DNA of 64,000 bases from Pseudomonas haemolytica (GCF_009659625.1 NZ_VOIW01000003.1:1-64000), one strand, 5' to 3'. Shown: positions 26,017 through 35,116, counted from the stretch's first letter. Made by a program: numbers and translations. Notes: a model not told the origin generated them from the letters alone.

Positions 26017-26680
26017 GTCATTACCCTTACTTCAAGTGGACTTAAGGCAAATGCGCCAGCTGGAACGCTCGAAAGCGAAAAAGTGTGTGCATCTGCCTCC
26101 ATGGAAGGTCACCGCAGCGTGGCCGAAATGGCTTACTGGCAGGCGAAAAAAGGCGCAACTATTCCCATGCAAGGGAGCGACGTCTAATGCCGTAAACGCC
26201 TACCCTATGCCGAATCGGCATGGCTTTTTTTGAAAATAATTGTCCGAATGGTCAGTTCGAATACGCCATTCAGGCGGGTGAATATGCCGTGAAGCTGCCA
26301 AATCAGGCTCGCTCAGAGATGCTGGACGACGTCAGGTGATTGGCAGAAATGCTTGATAAATCCATTACCTAGCGTCAGAAATGTCCTATGGCGCGGACTA
26401 AAATTTCTCGATAGATGGTCGCGTCGACATACCCAGTAATGGTTGGCGAGAGGCAAAAAGCAAAATTTCGGCTATGGACAGCATCAGAAGCGGGGAATGA
26501 GAGTCATAAGCCCGCCGCAAGTTCAGCAAGCTTGAGAACTTGTGAACTTGCGTCGCAGCTTTTCGCCTGACCCGGCCCTTTCGCAGGTACTCCCTGTACC
26601 CGTAGGTCACGCCGATCTAAATCGATCAGAGCAACCCGGCCCCCTGGTCATGCACCGCCCTTGGCGAGCGATGCAAACAG
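26017..26680. other. Gene-poor region between gltP and the lysozyme-inhibitor gene
   Basis: About 660 bases without a convincing complete gene. It contains a hairpin ATGCCG-AAT-CGGCAT (26207-26221) followed by GGCTTTTTTT, a short interrupted reading frame (26220-26339), and competing stem-loops built from CAAGTTC/GAACTTG (26516-26552). Coding signals differ from those of the neighbouring genes; it may hold decayed sequence. The gltP promoter should be at its left edge. Confidence 0.5.
26220..26339 (+). pseudogene. Short reading frame, possibly a decayed small gene
   Basis: 39 codons starting ATGGCTTTTTTTGAAAA. The translation looks protein-like (NGQFEYAIQAGEYAVKLPNQ, then ARSEMLDDVR). It stops at TGA, after which the same frame reads LAEMLDKSIT before a TAG. 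TGA in place of TGG (Trp) would explain the break. No family recognised; it may be a remnant of a small acquired gene or a chance frame. Confidence 0.3.
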
Positions 26681-26704
26681 AAAGAAGCGAGGCGGCTTCT
26701 TTCT
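26681..26704 (-). terminator. Terminator of the Ivy-like gene
   Basis: GAAAGAAGC (26681-26689) pairs perfectly with GCTTCTTTC (26696-26704) around a 6-nt loop, 28 bp past the stop of the minus-strand gene. The tail (TGTTTGC) is only partly T-rich. Confidence 0.6.
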
Positions 26705-26731
26705 ATGGACGCCGGCTCCGTCAAACGGAAC

Positions 26732-27199
26732 CTAGTACCAATTCGGGTCGTTCTTGAGCTGCTCCATCAGCAGCTTTTGCATGCCTTCATCCGGCTTACC
26801 GAGAAAACGGTAATCGGCGTGCCGCGTCGGGGACTTGTCTGCTGGCAATCCAGCTGGGACTTCAACCAACATGGCATAGGCATCTTCCTTGTCGAAGCTG
26901 AAGGCAACGATCAGGCGCTTGTTCAGGCACGTATCTGCAGTTTCGCAAAGTGGCCCCACCAGATACTTGTCACCATCCTCTTCGACGGCATTCATTTGCT
27001 CGGCCGTACCCGACAGGTTGATCACCCAGTCCGGCAGGCGCTCTTCTTTCTTGACCACGCCTTGCCAGGTTTCACGGTACTGCGGATCCGCGCTGAGCAA
27101 TTCGTTGGCTCGGGATTGGCCGTCGTTGGCGGCCATCGCCAGGCCGCTGCCGCCCAAGAGCAGGGCGGCAGCAATAGCTTTAAAAGGCAAAGTGGTCAT
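26732..27199 (-). CDS. Ivy-family lysozyme inhibitor-like periplasmic protein
   Basis: 155 residues with a signal peptide (to about residue 23, GLAMA). The body resembles inhibitors of vertebrate lysozyme: YLVGPLCETADTCLNKRLIV has the paired cysteines around the loop that plugs the lysozyme active site, though the usual CKPHDC is replaced by CETADTC. It should protect peptidoglycan from host lysozyme or control autolysins. The altered loop makes inhibition uncertain. It starts 2 bp after the DUF1328 gene. Confidence 0.72.
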   Translation of the reverse strand: MTTLPFKAIAAALLLGGSGLAMAANDGQSRANELLSADPQYRETWQGVVKKEERLPDWVINLSGTAEQMNAVEEDGDKYLVGPLCETADTCLNKRLIVAFSFDKEDAYAMLVEVPAGLPADKSPTRHADYRFLGKPDEGMQKLLMEQLKNDPNWY

Positions 27200-27201
27200 A
27201 T

Positions 27202-27366
27202 TCAGCCTCGGCCTTTACGACCAAAGAAGAACGAAGCAATAAACATCACCAGGAAGACCACAAAGAGAATCTTGGCGATACCCGTAGCGGTACCCGCGAT
27301 ACCACCGAAGCCCAGGACTGCAGCCACAATGGCGATGATCAGAAATGTGATTGCCCAACTCAACAT
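27202..27366 (-). CDS. DUF1328 small membrane protein
   Basis: 54 residues, read from the ATG at 27366 with AAGGAG 6-7 nt upstream. It begins [20 protein letters not shown], has two hydrophobic helices split by [12 protein letters not shown], and ends FFFGRKGRG. This is the DUF1328 (YtjA-like) pattern of tiny inner-membrane proteins, often stress-induced. Only 2 bp separate its stop from the Ivy-like start, so the two are co-translated. Confidence 0.88.
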   Translation of the reverse strand: MLSWAITFLIIAIVAAVLGFGGIAGTATGIAKILFVVFLVMFIASFFFGRKGRG

Positions 27367-27415
27367 GGTGATTCTCCTTACGCTTTTATAGGGGTAACAG
27401 CGGTAGTGCCATGCA

Positions 27416-27434
27416 GTCGCTCGACACGAGCGAC
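27416..27434. terminator. Hairpin between two small minus-strand genes
   Basis: GTCGCTCG-ACA-CGAGCGAC perfect 8-bp stem. The T-run (CTTTTC) is on the plus-strand side. On the minus strand it follows the 94-residue gene without a T tract, so termination there is doubtful. Confidence 0.35.
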
Positions 27435-27444
27435 CTTTTCGTGC

Positions 27445-27729
27445 CTAGAACACCCAGCGCTCTTGAACCGGCAGTTCGTCCAGGGTGGAATCCTGGTCAA
27501 CCAGGCTCAATTGCGGGGCAGTCACATCGGCGCTGACGCTGCCAATGGAACGGAAATGGGTCTGGGTCATGACCGGACGCTCAAATTGCGGGGCTGGCTG
27601 CGGACTCTGCTGCCAATGATGCATCTGCTGACCGGCAATCAACGTGACCATCAAGGCCAGGCTGGCAAACAGTCCCTGCTGCACACGCAGCGGCGATACA
27701 CATAGTTGGCTGAGGCTTTGGCGAGTCAT
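27445..27729 (-). CDS. Small hypothetical protein with one membrane segment
   Basis: 94 residues from ATG 27729 (GGGAG 9 nt upstream; an ATG six codons earlier lacks this). It has a basic start, one hydrophobic helix (about 20-35, LFASLALMVTLIAG), then a Gln/Pro-rich, probably periplasmic tail ending DELPVQERWVF. No family recognised. It is divergent from algB across a 391-bp gap. Confidence 0.6.
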   Translation of the reverse strand: MTRQSLSQLCVSPLRVQQGLFASLALMVTLIAGQQMHHWQQSPQPAPQFERPVMTQTHFRSIGSVSADVTAPQLSLVDQDSTLDELPVQERWVF

Positions 27730-28120
27730 GCTGCTTTTCTCCCGCATTCTGATTATTCGTTCATGACACTCTTGGGAGAGATATTGCAGAGTGCGTGCCA
27801 GCTTTATTTCAAAATAAAACTCAATAAAATCAAGTGGTTATATGATGGCAATGGATATGCCACCTAGCATCCTGCACGATGCCCCTGTGGCACCCGTGCG
27901 AAATGCACGATGGTCAGTGGTCGGATCAAGGGATCGAAAGCTCACACTGGGTTGACGAAGTAGCAAGAGAACATGAAAACGCCATCAGCTGGCGTGATGT
28001 AGGAGGGTATGCAGATACCTGCACGACGATGCCTTTTATGAATCAGAATAAACCATGCAACTTGCCCGATTATTCCGGGACTAAACACCATCACATTTAT
28101 TGTTAAGGAGCGCGGGACAG
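27730..28120. other. Intergenic region upstream of algB
   Basis: 391 bases with no supported gene. The right edge holds the algB ribosome-binding site AAGGAG (28105-28110). No convincing sigma54 or sigma70 promoter pair could be placed. Confidence 0.4.
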
Positions 28121-29467
28121 ATGGATTCAGCCAAGGAGCTACAAGGCCGCATTCTTTTAGTGGATGACGAATCCGCGATCCTCCGCACCTTCCGTTATTG
28201 CCTGGAAGATGAGGGCTACACCGTAGCCACCGCCAACAGCGCCGCCCAGGCCGATGCCCTGATGCAGCGCCAGGTGTTCGACTTGTGCTTCCTCGACTTG
28301 CGCCTGGGCGAGGACAACGGCCTGGATGTATTGGCCCAGATGCGTGTCCAGGCGCCCTGGATGCGCGTGGTGATTGTCACCGCCCATTCCGCCGTGGACA
28401 CAGCCGTGGACGCGATCCAGGCCGGTGCCGCCGACTATCTGGTCAAACCCTGCAGTCCGGACCAATTGCGCCTGGCCACGGCCAAGCAATTGGAAGTGCG
28501 CCAGCTGTCGGCGCGTCTGGAAGCCTTGGAAGGTGAAGTACGCAAGCCCAAGGATGGGCTCGACTCCCACAGCCCGTCGATGATGGTTGTATTGGAAACT
28601 GCCCGGCAGGTAGCCGGGACCGATGCCAACATCTTGATCCTCGGCGAGTCCGGCACGGGTAAAGGTGAGCTAGCCCGGGCCATCCACGGCTGGAGCAAAC
28701 GTTCGAAAAAGTCCTGTGTGACCATCAACTGCCCGTCGCTGACCGCCGAACTGATGGAGAGCGAACTGTTCGGCCACAGCCGCGGCGCGTTCACCGGCGC
28801 CAGTGAAAGCACGCTGGGCCGAGTTAACCAGGCGGACGGCGGTACGTTGTTTCTTGACGAAATCGGCGACTTTCCCCTCACCTTGCAGCCAAAACTGCTG
28901 CGGTTCATCCAGGACAAGGAATATGAGCGGGTGGGCGACCCAGTCACCCGCCGCGCAGATGTGCGTATTCTCGCGGCCACCAACCTGAACCTGGAAGACA
29001 TGGTGCGCGATGGCCGCTTCCGTGAAGACTTGCTGTACCGTCTCAACGTCATCACCTTGCACCTGCCGCCGCTGCGCGAACGCAGTGAAGACATACTGAC
29101 CCTGGCCGACCGCTTCCTGGCACGTTTCGTCAAGGAATACGCCCGACCTGCTCGCGGCTTCAGTGCTGATGCCCGAGAAGCAATGCTCAACTATCGCTGG
29201 CCTGGCAATATCCGCGAGCTACGTAACGTAGTTGAGCGCGCCAGTATCATTTGCCCGCAGGAGAAGGTGGAGATCAGCCACCTGGGGATGGCCGAGCAAC
29301 CGGCCAACAATGCACCCCGTATCGGCGCAGCACTGAGCCTGGACGAGCTGGAGAAAGCCCATATCGGCGCCGTACTGGCTACCAGTGACACCTTGGACCA
29401 GGCAGCCCGCACCCTCGGCATCGACGCGTCGACCCTGTACCGCAAACGCAAACAGTACAACCTATGA
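28121..29467 (+). CDS. algB: NtrC-type response regulator AlgB
   Basis: 448 residues. The receiver domain (1-125) carries the acidic pair in LVDDESA and phosphoacceptor D59 (FLDLRLG). The AAA+ domain (about 150-380) has Walker A GESGTGKG, the sigma54-contact loop GAFTGA and Walker B GGTLFLDEIGD. A Fis-type HTH ends the protein. AlgB activates alginate biosynthesis and other virulence/biofilm genes in P. aeruginosa. It is followed 7 bp later by its partner kinase kinB. Confidence 0.95.
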   Translation: MDSAKELQGRILLVDDESAILRTFRYCLEDEGYTVATANSAAQADALMQRQVFDLCFLDLRLGEDNGLDVLAQMRVQAPWMRVVIVTAHSAVDTAVDAIQAGAADYLVKPCSPDQLRLATAKQLEVRQLSARLEALEGEVRKPKDGLDSHSPSMMVVLETARQVAGTDANILILGESGTGKGELARAIHGWSKRSKKSCVTINCPSLTAELMESELFGHSRGAFTGASESTLGRVNQADGGTLFLDEIGDFPLTLQPKLLRFIQDKEYERVGDPVTRRADVRILAATNLNLEDMVRDGRFREDLLYRLNVITLHLPPLRERSEDILTLADRFLARFVKEYARPARGFSADAREAMLNYRWPGNIRELRNVVERASIICPQEKVEISHLGMAEQPANNAPRIGAALSLDELEKAHIGAVLATSDTLDQAARTLGIDASTLYRKRKQYNL

Positions 29468-29474
29468 GCACCTT

Positions 29475-31262
29475 ATGAAGCTCGCGATGAAACTGCGCAC
29501 TCGGTTGTTCCTGAGTATTTCAGCGCTGATCACCGTTGCCTTGCTGGGGTTGATCCTGGGCTTGGTCAGCGTCATGCAAATGGCAAAGACCCAGGAATCG
29601 TTGATCCGCAGCAATTTCATCACCCTGGACCTGGGCCTGAAGTTGCGTCAAAGCCTGGGCGACCAGTTGATCATGATGCTGGAGAATCGACCCGACCCCG
29701 ATGCCTTGCGAGCCTCCACGCAGCACTATTTCGAGCTGCTGGACCAAGGCATCGCCCACGAGCAGCTCGACGGTAAAAGCCATGGTTTCAGCCAGGCACG
29801 CTCCGATTACCAGAACCTGCTTGAGGCATTTGAACAATCTCAAAAGGCAACACCGCTCGCAGGCAGCAAGGACAAGCTCACCGAAACCTTCAATGTGCTG
29901 CGCAACGGCCTGATCGCCGATCACAAGCAGGCCCTGGAAAACATCAGCACCAGCGAGCATAAGTCTCGTGAGCGCGCGCTGTTGATTGCCGGCCTCCTCG
30001 GGCTGGTAGGGTTGGCGGTGCTGATCATCGGCTTCATCACGGCCCATGGCATCGCCCGGCGTTTCGGCGGGCCAATCGAAGCGCTGGCCAAGGCCGCCGA
30101 TAAGATCGGGCAAGGCGATTTCGAAGTCACGCTGCCTATCTCTTCAGCAGCGGAGATGAATCAGTTGACTCGCCGTTTCGGCATCATGGCCGAAGCGTTG
30201 CGCCAACATCAGGCCACCAATGTCGATGAATTGCTGGCAGGCCAACAGCGCCTGCAAGCGGTGCTCGACAGCATCGATGACGGCCTGTTGATGATTGATC
30301 GCCAAGGCTGCCTGGAGCACCTTAACCCTGTTGCGCAGCGCCAACTGGGCTGGGACGAGGATCGCCTCGGCCAAGGCCTGGGCGAAGCTCTGGGTCGTGC
30401 GGAAATGGATGAACAACTGCAACTGGTGCTGCGCGGCGGCAACCTGGAGCGGGCACCGGATGACCTGGAGGTGGAAGTCGAGGGCGAACTGCGCCTGCTC
30501 ACCTACAGCCTGACCCCTGTCAGCCACACACAGGGGCATATCCTTGGCGCGGTTATGGTGTTGCATGACGTCACCGAACAACGCGCCTTCGAGCGGGTGC
30601 GTAGCGAGTTCGTGTTGCGCGCCTCCCATGAACTGCGTACGCCAGTGACTGGCATGCACATGGCCTTCGGCCTGTTTCGCGAACGAGCCAAGTTCCCGGC
30701 AGATTCCCGGGAAGCGGACTTGCTGGATACGGTCAATGAAGAGATGCAGCGCTTGATGCAATTGATCAACGACCTGCTCAATTTCTCGCGCTACCAGAAC
30801 GGCTTGCAAAAACTTACCTTGGCAGCGTGCGACGTCACCGACTTGCTGGAACACGCTCGTGCGCGGTTCACCGAGCTGGCGAACGCGCAACACATTGAAT
30901 TACTGGTAGAAGCCCAGCCTGAATTGCCACGGCTTTATGCCGACCAGGTGCAACTGGAGCGTGTGCTCGACAACCTGCTCGGCAATGCCCTGCGCCACAC
31001 CGCCGAAGGTGGGCAGATTCGCCTGCAGGCTCGTCGTCATGGCGAGCGAGTGATTATCAGCGTCGAGGATAACGGCGAAGGCATTGCCTATGGTCAGCAA
31101 GGGCGAATTTTCGAACCCTTTGTGCAGGTGGGTCGCAAGAAGGGCGGTGCGGGCCTGGGGCTGGCACTGTGCAAGGAGATCGTGCAATTGCACGGCGGCC
31201 GCATGGGCGTGTATTCACGGCCTGGGCAGGGGACGCAGTTCTATATGGCATTGCCCCTGTAG
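29475..31262 (+). CDS. kinB: Sensor histidine kinase KinB
   Basis: 595 residues, the same length as P. aeruginosa KinB as I remember it. It has two membrane helices (about 12-35 and 168-190) around a periplasmic four-helix-type sensor, then HAMP (190-245), a PAS-like domain (255-370), the H-box RASHELRTP with H385, and the ATPase domain with NALRHTAEGG, DNGEGI and GGAGLGLALCKEI. KinB phosphorylates, and can act as phosphatase on, AlgB. An ATG at 29487 is an alternative start. Confidence 0.95.
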   Translation: MKLAMKLRTRLFLSISALITVALLGLILGLVSVMQMAKTQESLIRSNFITLDLGLKLRQSLGDQLIMMLENRPDPDALRASTQHYFELLDQGIAHEQLDGKSHGFSQARSDYQNLLEAFEQSQKATPLAGSKDKLTETFNVLRNGLIADHKQALENISTSEHKSRERALLIAGLLGLVGLAVLIIGFITAHGIARRFGGPIEALAKAADKIGQGDFEVTLPISSAAEMNQLTRRFGIMAEALRQHQATNVDELLAGQQRLQAVLDSIDDGLLMIDRQGCLEHLNPVAQRQLGWDEDRLGQGLGEALGRAEMDEQLQLVLRGGNLERAPDDLEVEVEGELRLLTYSLTPVSHTQGHILGAVMVLHDVTEQRAFERVRSEFVLRASHELRTPVTGMHMAFGLFRERAKFPADSREADLLDTVNEEMQRLMQLINDLLNFSRYQNGLQKLTLAACDVTDLLEHARARFTELANAQHIELLVEAQPELPRLYADQVQLERVLDNLLGNALRHTAEGGQIRLQARRHGERVIISVEDNGEGIAYGQQGRIFEPFVQVGRKKGGAGLGLALCKEIVQLHGGRMGVYSRPGQGTQFYMALPL

Positions 31263-31285
31263 GAGCGAGCCTGCTCGCTCCTACA
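31258..31285. repeat. Short palindromic REP-like element at the kinB stop
   Basis: TGTAGGAGCGAG-CCTG-CTCGCTCCTACA, a perfect 12-bp stem with a 4-nt loop, overlapping the kinB TAG (31260-31262). It sits between convergent kinB and the amidase gene, and may act as a bidirectional terminator. Confidence 0.8.
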
Positions 31286-31294
31286 TTTACACAC

Positions 31295-32071
31295 TCAGCG
31301 TTGGTTCAAGGTCCGCAGGATCGCAGCACTTTCAGCATCCGGGGTGCCGTCAAACAACGATGGGCGGAAGCGCATCTGGAACGCGGCGATTACGTGTCGC
31401 GTGGCCACATCCAACTCACCGGTCTGCGGCGTCTGGTAGCCCAGGCGAGCCAGTTCTTCCTGGAACCAGGTGATGCTTGGCAGCTGCGCAGCGTACTGCA
31501 CCTGGAATCGTGCTACCGCCTGGGCATCCGGCCAAACGCCTAAACCTTCTGCGGCCAAGCGCTTCCAAGGGAACAACGGGCCGGGGTCGAGCTTTCGCAG
31601 TGGGGCGATGTCGCTATGACCGATGATGTTCTTGGCATCGATGCCATTGCGCTTGCTGATGTCCTTGAGCAGCACTATCAGTGATTTCACCTGCGCTTCT
31701 GAATACGGGTACCACACCCGCCCCGTCGGCGTATCGCTGAACCCTGGGTTGACGATCTCAATGCCGATGGAGCTGGAGTTGAGCCAGGTGCGGCCCATCC
31801 ATTCGCTTTCCCCGGCGTGCCAGGCGCGTTGGCTTTCATCCACCAGCTTGTAGATGGTGCCTGAGGCATCGTCGCCAATCAGGTAGTGGCTGCTGACTTG
31901 GCCATGGGTCAACAACGCCAGGGAGCGTTCGAGGTTGGTTGAGGTGTAATGCACGACAACGAACTGCACACGGTTGTCGTGGTTCACCGAAGGGTGGCTG
32001 GTATCCAGGCGCGGGCCGCTGGCGCAAGCGGTAAGCAGGAGAAACACAAAAGCGGTATATAAAAATTTCAT
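31295..32071 (-). CDS. Lipoprotein N-acetylmuramoyl-L-alanine amidase (AmpDh2-like)
   Basis: 258 residues from ATG 32071. The lipoprotein signal ends LTAC (Cys about 16). An amidase_2/PGRP domain follows (FVVVHYTSTNLERSLALLTH, GIEIVNPGF, NIIGHSDIAPLRKLDPG), with His/His/Asp-type zinc ligands in VVHYTS and GHSDIAP..KLDPG. A C-terminal peptidoglycan-binding domain (about 190-255) completes it. It should cleave murein amide bonds from the outer membrane. Its closest role is AmpDh2 in cell-wall recycling/turnover. Confidence 0.85.
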   Translation of the reverse strand: MKFLYTAFVFLLLTACASGPRLDTSHPSVNHDNRVQFVVVHYTSTNLERSLALLTHGQVSSHYLIGDDASGTIYKLVDESQRAWHAGESEWMGRTWLNSSSIGIEIVNPGFSDTPTGRVWYPYSEAQVKSLIVLLKDISKRNGIDAKNIIGHSDIAPLRKLDPGPLFPWKRLAAEGLGVWPDAQAVARFQVQYAAQLPSITWFQEELARLGYQTPQTGELDVATRHVIAAFQMRFRPSLFDGTPDAESAAILRTLNQR

Positions 32072-32161
32072 GGCGGGAAGCATTACACTGAAGGACGATA
32101 ATGCAATAGTGTAACGTAACGTTCATCGCCAGGCGGCCCCATTACAAAAATGGAACATTTT

Positions 32162-34231
32162 TTACGCCGCCTGCACTTGATTACGTCCCGCCGCCTTCGC
32201 CCGATAGAGGGCCTCATCAGCACGCTTGAGTGCCAGGTCACTACGCTCGCCGAGTTGAAACTGCGCCACGCCCATGGACACCGTGATCGTCACCGGCTCG
32301 CCCTTGAAGTGGAACGGGCACGCTTCGATGGCCCCACGCAGCACTTCACCCACGGCCAAGGCATCCGCCAAGGTTGAGTCGGGCATCAGCAGCACGAACT
32401 CCTCACCGCCGAAACGCGCGATGAAGTCGGTAGGCCTCAGGCGCTTGCTCAACACATTGGCGATGATCTTCAACACCTTGTCACCCGCCAGGTGACCGTA
32501 GCCATCGTTGATGCGCTTGAAGTGATCCAGGTCGAGCATGGCCAGCGCCAGACTGTTGCCGTGCTGATGCCAGGCGTTGACCTCATGATCGAGGCGTTCG
32601 CTCCAGGCCGCACGGTTGGGCAGGCCGGTGAGCGGGTCGAGCAAGGCCTTCTGGCGCTGTACCTCCAAGTGCTCGCGGTAACCCTGGGCTTCCTGCTCCA
32701 TGTTGGCCACCCGCTCCGCCAGGCCTTTGAGGCGTGCGGCCACTTCCTGCTCGCGCTGGTCGCGTTGCTGCTGGTGTTCGTTCATGGTGCCGAGCAAGCC
32801 TTCGAGGTGGCTTTCGAGCACCTGCTTGAGGCTGCCCAGGTCGGCGGCTTCCTGCACGCTGCTTTGCAGACCATCGACCTGTTCACGTATCTGCGTATCC
32901 AGTTCCCGTGCAGCCAGGCTGCTATCGGCGTGGTCCTCGCTGGCGACCTGCAGATGGCCCTGGAACGCCTCGAGGCGCTCGTTGAGCTGCTTGAGATAAG
33001 CCTCGAACTCATGCTGGCCGCTGTCGGTGATCGCCAGCATCAACACCGCCAGATCATCGAGGATCGGCAGCAGTTCGTACCAGTTCAATCCATGGGCGAG
33101 ACGCTCACGCATGGCCTCGGCCTGGGGCCGATGGCGCTCGGGCAGGGACAGGTCTTCCAGCAAGCCAAGTAAAGTGTCTTCGATATGCTTGGCCACCGAG
33201 CTGTAGGACGGCTCGGGCGAATCGGGTAGGGCGTATATCCCGTCTGGTTGCAGTTCGTCGGGCTCGGGGCTTTCCAACACGGGCGGCAGAGACAGGCTGC
33301 CAATGGTGGTTTCATCCGGGATGTCGACTTGGGTTTGCGGTGCTTCGATAAAGGCGGCGAGTGCACTTTCGTGAGCCGGCTCTGCCAGCGGAGGCTCCTG
33401 CACTTCGGGCTCGGATACTTGCGCAGACGCAACCACTGGCTGCTCTGGAGCCGGCGCGGGGGCCTCGAACACAAATGTATCGCTGCAAACCTCTTCCACT
33501 TTAGCCGGTGCAACCGGCTCGGACTGCAAGGCTACGGGTGCTTGCGGCGCCGGCGCGAAGGCACGCAAGGCTTGTGTCAACTCTTCCGATTGGGCAGGCT
33601 CTTGCGGCTCGGGCGCGGATTGTGGCGCAGCGGGCTTCAGCGGCGCCAATGGCGCTGCAGGCAATGGCGCTGCGTCGGCCACCGGGTCTTCACCCGAGGC
33701 ATCTTTGCTTCCAAACAGACGCTGCAACAGACCCGGCCCCGGACGCACGGTTTCGCTCTCAGGCTCCAGGTTATTCAGCGCCTGCCCCTGCAGGCTGCTC
33801 AGCTCACTGAGCAGCAGCGGTATCTCCCGCGCTTGCCCGACGCGGCCATCAAGCTGCTTGGCGAAGGTTTTCAGCGGGCGGGCCACCTCGCGTGGCAATG
33901 GAAGCTTTTGCAACTGGGCAACCAAGGCGGTGAGCGCGGTGCTGATCTGGTCGACCCGGGTTTCACGGCGCTGCTCGGAATCGAGCACGGCCTTTTCCAG
34001 GCGTGGCAGCAAAGCTGCGAGGGCGGCGTCCATGTCGTCGGTACGTACGACGTCACGCATTTCCTTCATGCATTGATCAACGGCGCGGTCGGTCCCTTCA
34101 GCGGCCAGCGTGCTGCGTACCAGCCCACGGCGCAGCAAGTCGAGTCGGGCTGCCCAGCGGCGTTCGAGCTTGTCTTGTTGCTCGATGCTCTTGAGGTATT
34201 TCTCTTTCCAGCGCTGGGCGTCGTCGCTCAT
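32162..34231 (-). CDS. GGDEF diguanylate cyclase with long N-terminal region
   Basis: 689 residues. The C-terminal GGDEF domain (about 520-689) has an intact GGEEF at 608-612 and an RxxD inhibitory site (RPTD, 599-602), so it should make cyclic-di-GMP and be product-inhibited. Upstream is a coiled-coil segment, a Pro/Ala/Glu-rich low-complexity linker (about 180-330), and an N-terminal helical region. No membrane helix. Its start overlaps the stop of the EEP gene by 4 bp. Confidence 0.9.
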   Translation of the reverse strand: MSDDAQRWKEKYLKSIEQQDKLERRWAARLDLLRRGLVRSTLAAEGTDRAVDQCMKEMRDVVRTDDMDAALAALLPRLEKAVLDSEQRRETRVDQISTALTALVAQLQKLPLPREVARPLKTFAKQLDGRVGQAREIPLLLSELSSLQGQALNNLEPESETVRPGPGLLQRLFGSKDASGEDPVADAAPLPAAPLAPLKPAAPQSAPEPQEPAQSEELTQALRAFAPAPQAPVALQSEPVAPAKVEEVCSDTFVFEAPAPAPEQPVVASAQVSEPEVQEPPLAEPAHESALAAFIEAPQTQVDIPDETTIGSLSLPPVLESPEPDELQPDGIYALPDSPEPSYSSVAKHIEDTLLGLLEDLSLPERHRPQAEAMRERLAHGLNWYELLPILDDLAVLMLAITDSGQHEFEAYLKQLNERLEAFQGHLQVASEDHADSSLAARELDTQIREQVDGLQSSVQEAADLGSLKQVLESHLEGLLGTMNEHQQQRDQREQEVAARLKGLAERVANMEQEAQGYREHLEVQRQKALLDPLTGLPNRAAWSERLDHEVNAWHQHGNSLALAMLDLDHFKRINDGYGHLAGDKVLKIIANVLSKRLRPTDFIARFGGEEFVLLMPDSTLADALAVGEVLRGAIEACPFHFKGEPVTITVSMGVAQFQLGERSDLALKRADEALYRAKAAGRNQVQAA

Positions 34232-35106
34232 GCAAGGGGTCCGCGAGGGCCTGGGCTCAACGCGGGTAATGCATCAGCCGTAAGCGAACCCGGCAGACGA
34301 ATCTCTACCGCGACCGGCAGGTGATCGGAAATGGGCTGCGCCAGCACCTGCACACTTTCCAGTGTGAGGCTCGGGCTGAGCAGGATATGGTCAAGACAGC
34401 GCTGTGGGCGCCAGCTGGGAAACGTGGCTTCGACTTGCGGCGCCAATAACCCAAGGTCGCGCAGCGGGGAATTCTGCAACAGGTCATTGGCATGGGTGTT
34501 CATGTCACCCATCAGTACCTGGTGCTTATAGTTGCCAATCAGATCACGCACGTAGGCAAGCTGCAGGTTACGCGTACGCCCGCCGAGTGCCAGGTGCATC
34601 ATCACCACCACCAAGGCTTCCGGGCCCTCACCGAAACGCACGAGGATCGCGCCGCGCCCTTTAGGCCCGGGCAGTGGATGATCCTCGATGACAGTTGGCT
34701 TAAGGCGGCTGAGCACACCATTACTGTGCTGTGCCAGGCGCCCCAGGTTGCGGTTGAGTTGCTGGTACCAGTAGGGGAACGCGCCAAGCTGGGCAAGATG
34801 TTCCACCTGATTGATGTAGCCGGAACGCATGCTGCCGCCGTCGGCTTCCTGCAAGGCGACAAGGTCGAAGTCGCTGAGCAGGTCGCCGATTTTTTGCAGG
34901 TTACCGGTACGCCCCTTGTGCGGTAGGAGGTGCTGCCAGCCACGGGTGAGGTAGTGCCGGTATTTCTCGGTACTGTTGCCCACCTGAATATTGAAGCTGA
35001 GCAGGCGCAGACGGCTGTCTGCCGGCAGGCCCGTGGCCTCCAGGTGGTGTTCGTTGACCCGCGGCTCATGCAGGCCAACGACGCGTTCGGTACCCCAACG
35101 GCGCAT
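34228..35106 (-). CDS. Endonuclease/exonuclease/phosphatase family protein
   Basis: 292 residues of the EEP fold (DNase I-like). Catalytic landmarks are LLSFNIQVG, DLVALQEADGG (metal-binding Glu), VLMGDMNTHAND and the C-terminal SDHLPVAVEI. No signal peptide is evident, so it is likely cytoplasmic. The substrate (DNA, RNA or phosphoester) cannot be told from sequence. It starts 10 bp after dsbA ends and overlaps the cyclase gene. Confidence 0.87.
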   Translation of the reverse strand: MRRWGTERVVGLHEPRVNEHHLEATGLPADSRLRLLSFNIQVGNSTEKYRHYLTRGWQHLLPHKGRTGNLQKIGDLLSDFDLVALQEADGGSMRSGYINQVEHLAQLGAFPYWYQQLNRNLGRLAQHSNGVLSRLKPTVIEDHPLPGPKGRGAILVRFGEGPEALVVVMMHLALGGRTRNLQLAYVRDLIGNYKHQVLMGDMNTHANDLLQNSPLRDLGLLAPQVEATFPSWRPQRCLDHILLSPSLTLESVQVLAQPISDHLPVAVEIRLPGSLTADALPALSPGPRGPLA

Positions 35107-35116
35107 GGCGGGCCCC

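Noticed and set aside
26398..26757. Two overlapping frames of about 70 codons, one on each strand
   Set aside because: No family resemblance, no good ribosome-binding site, and one overlaps the end of the Ivy-like gene and its terminator.
27840..27925. Possible sigma54 promoter (TGGCAC) upstream of algB
   Set aside because: TGGCAC is present at about 27888, but no TTGC element follows at the required spacing.
27879..28106. 75-codon plus-strand frame upstream of algB
   Set aside because: No ribosome-binding site and atypical composition (His, Trp and Cys rich); probably the algB leader.
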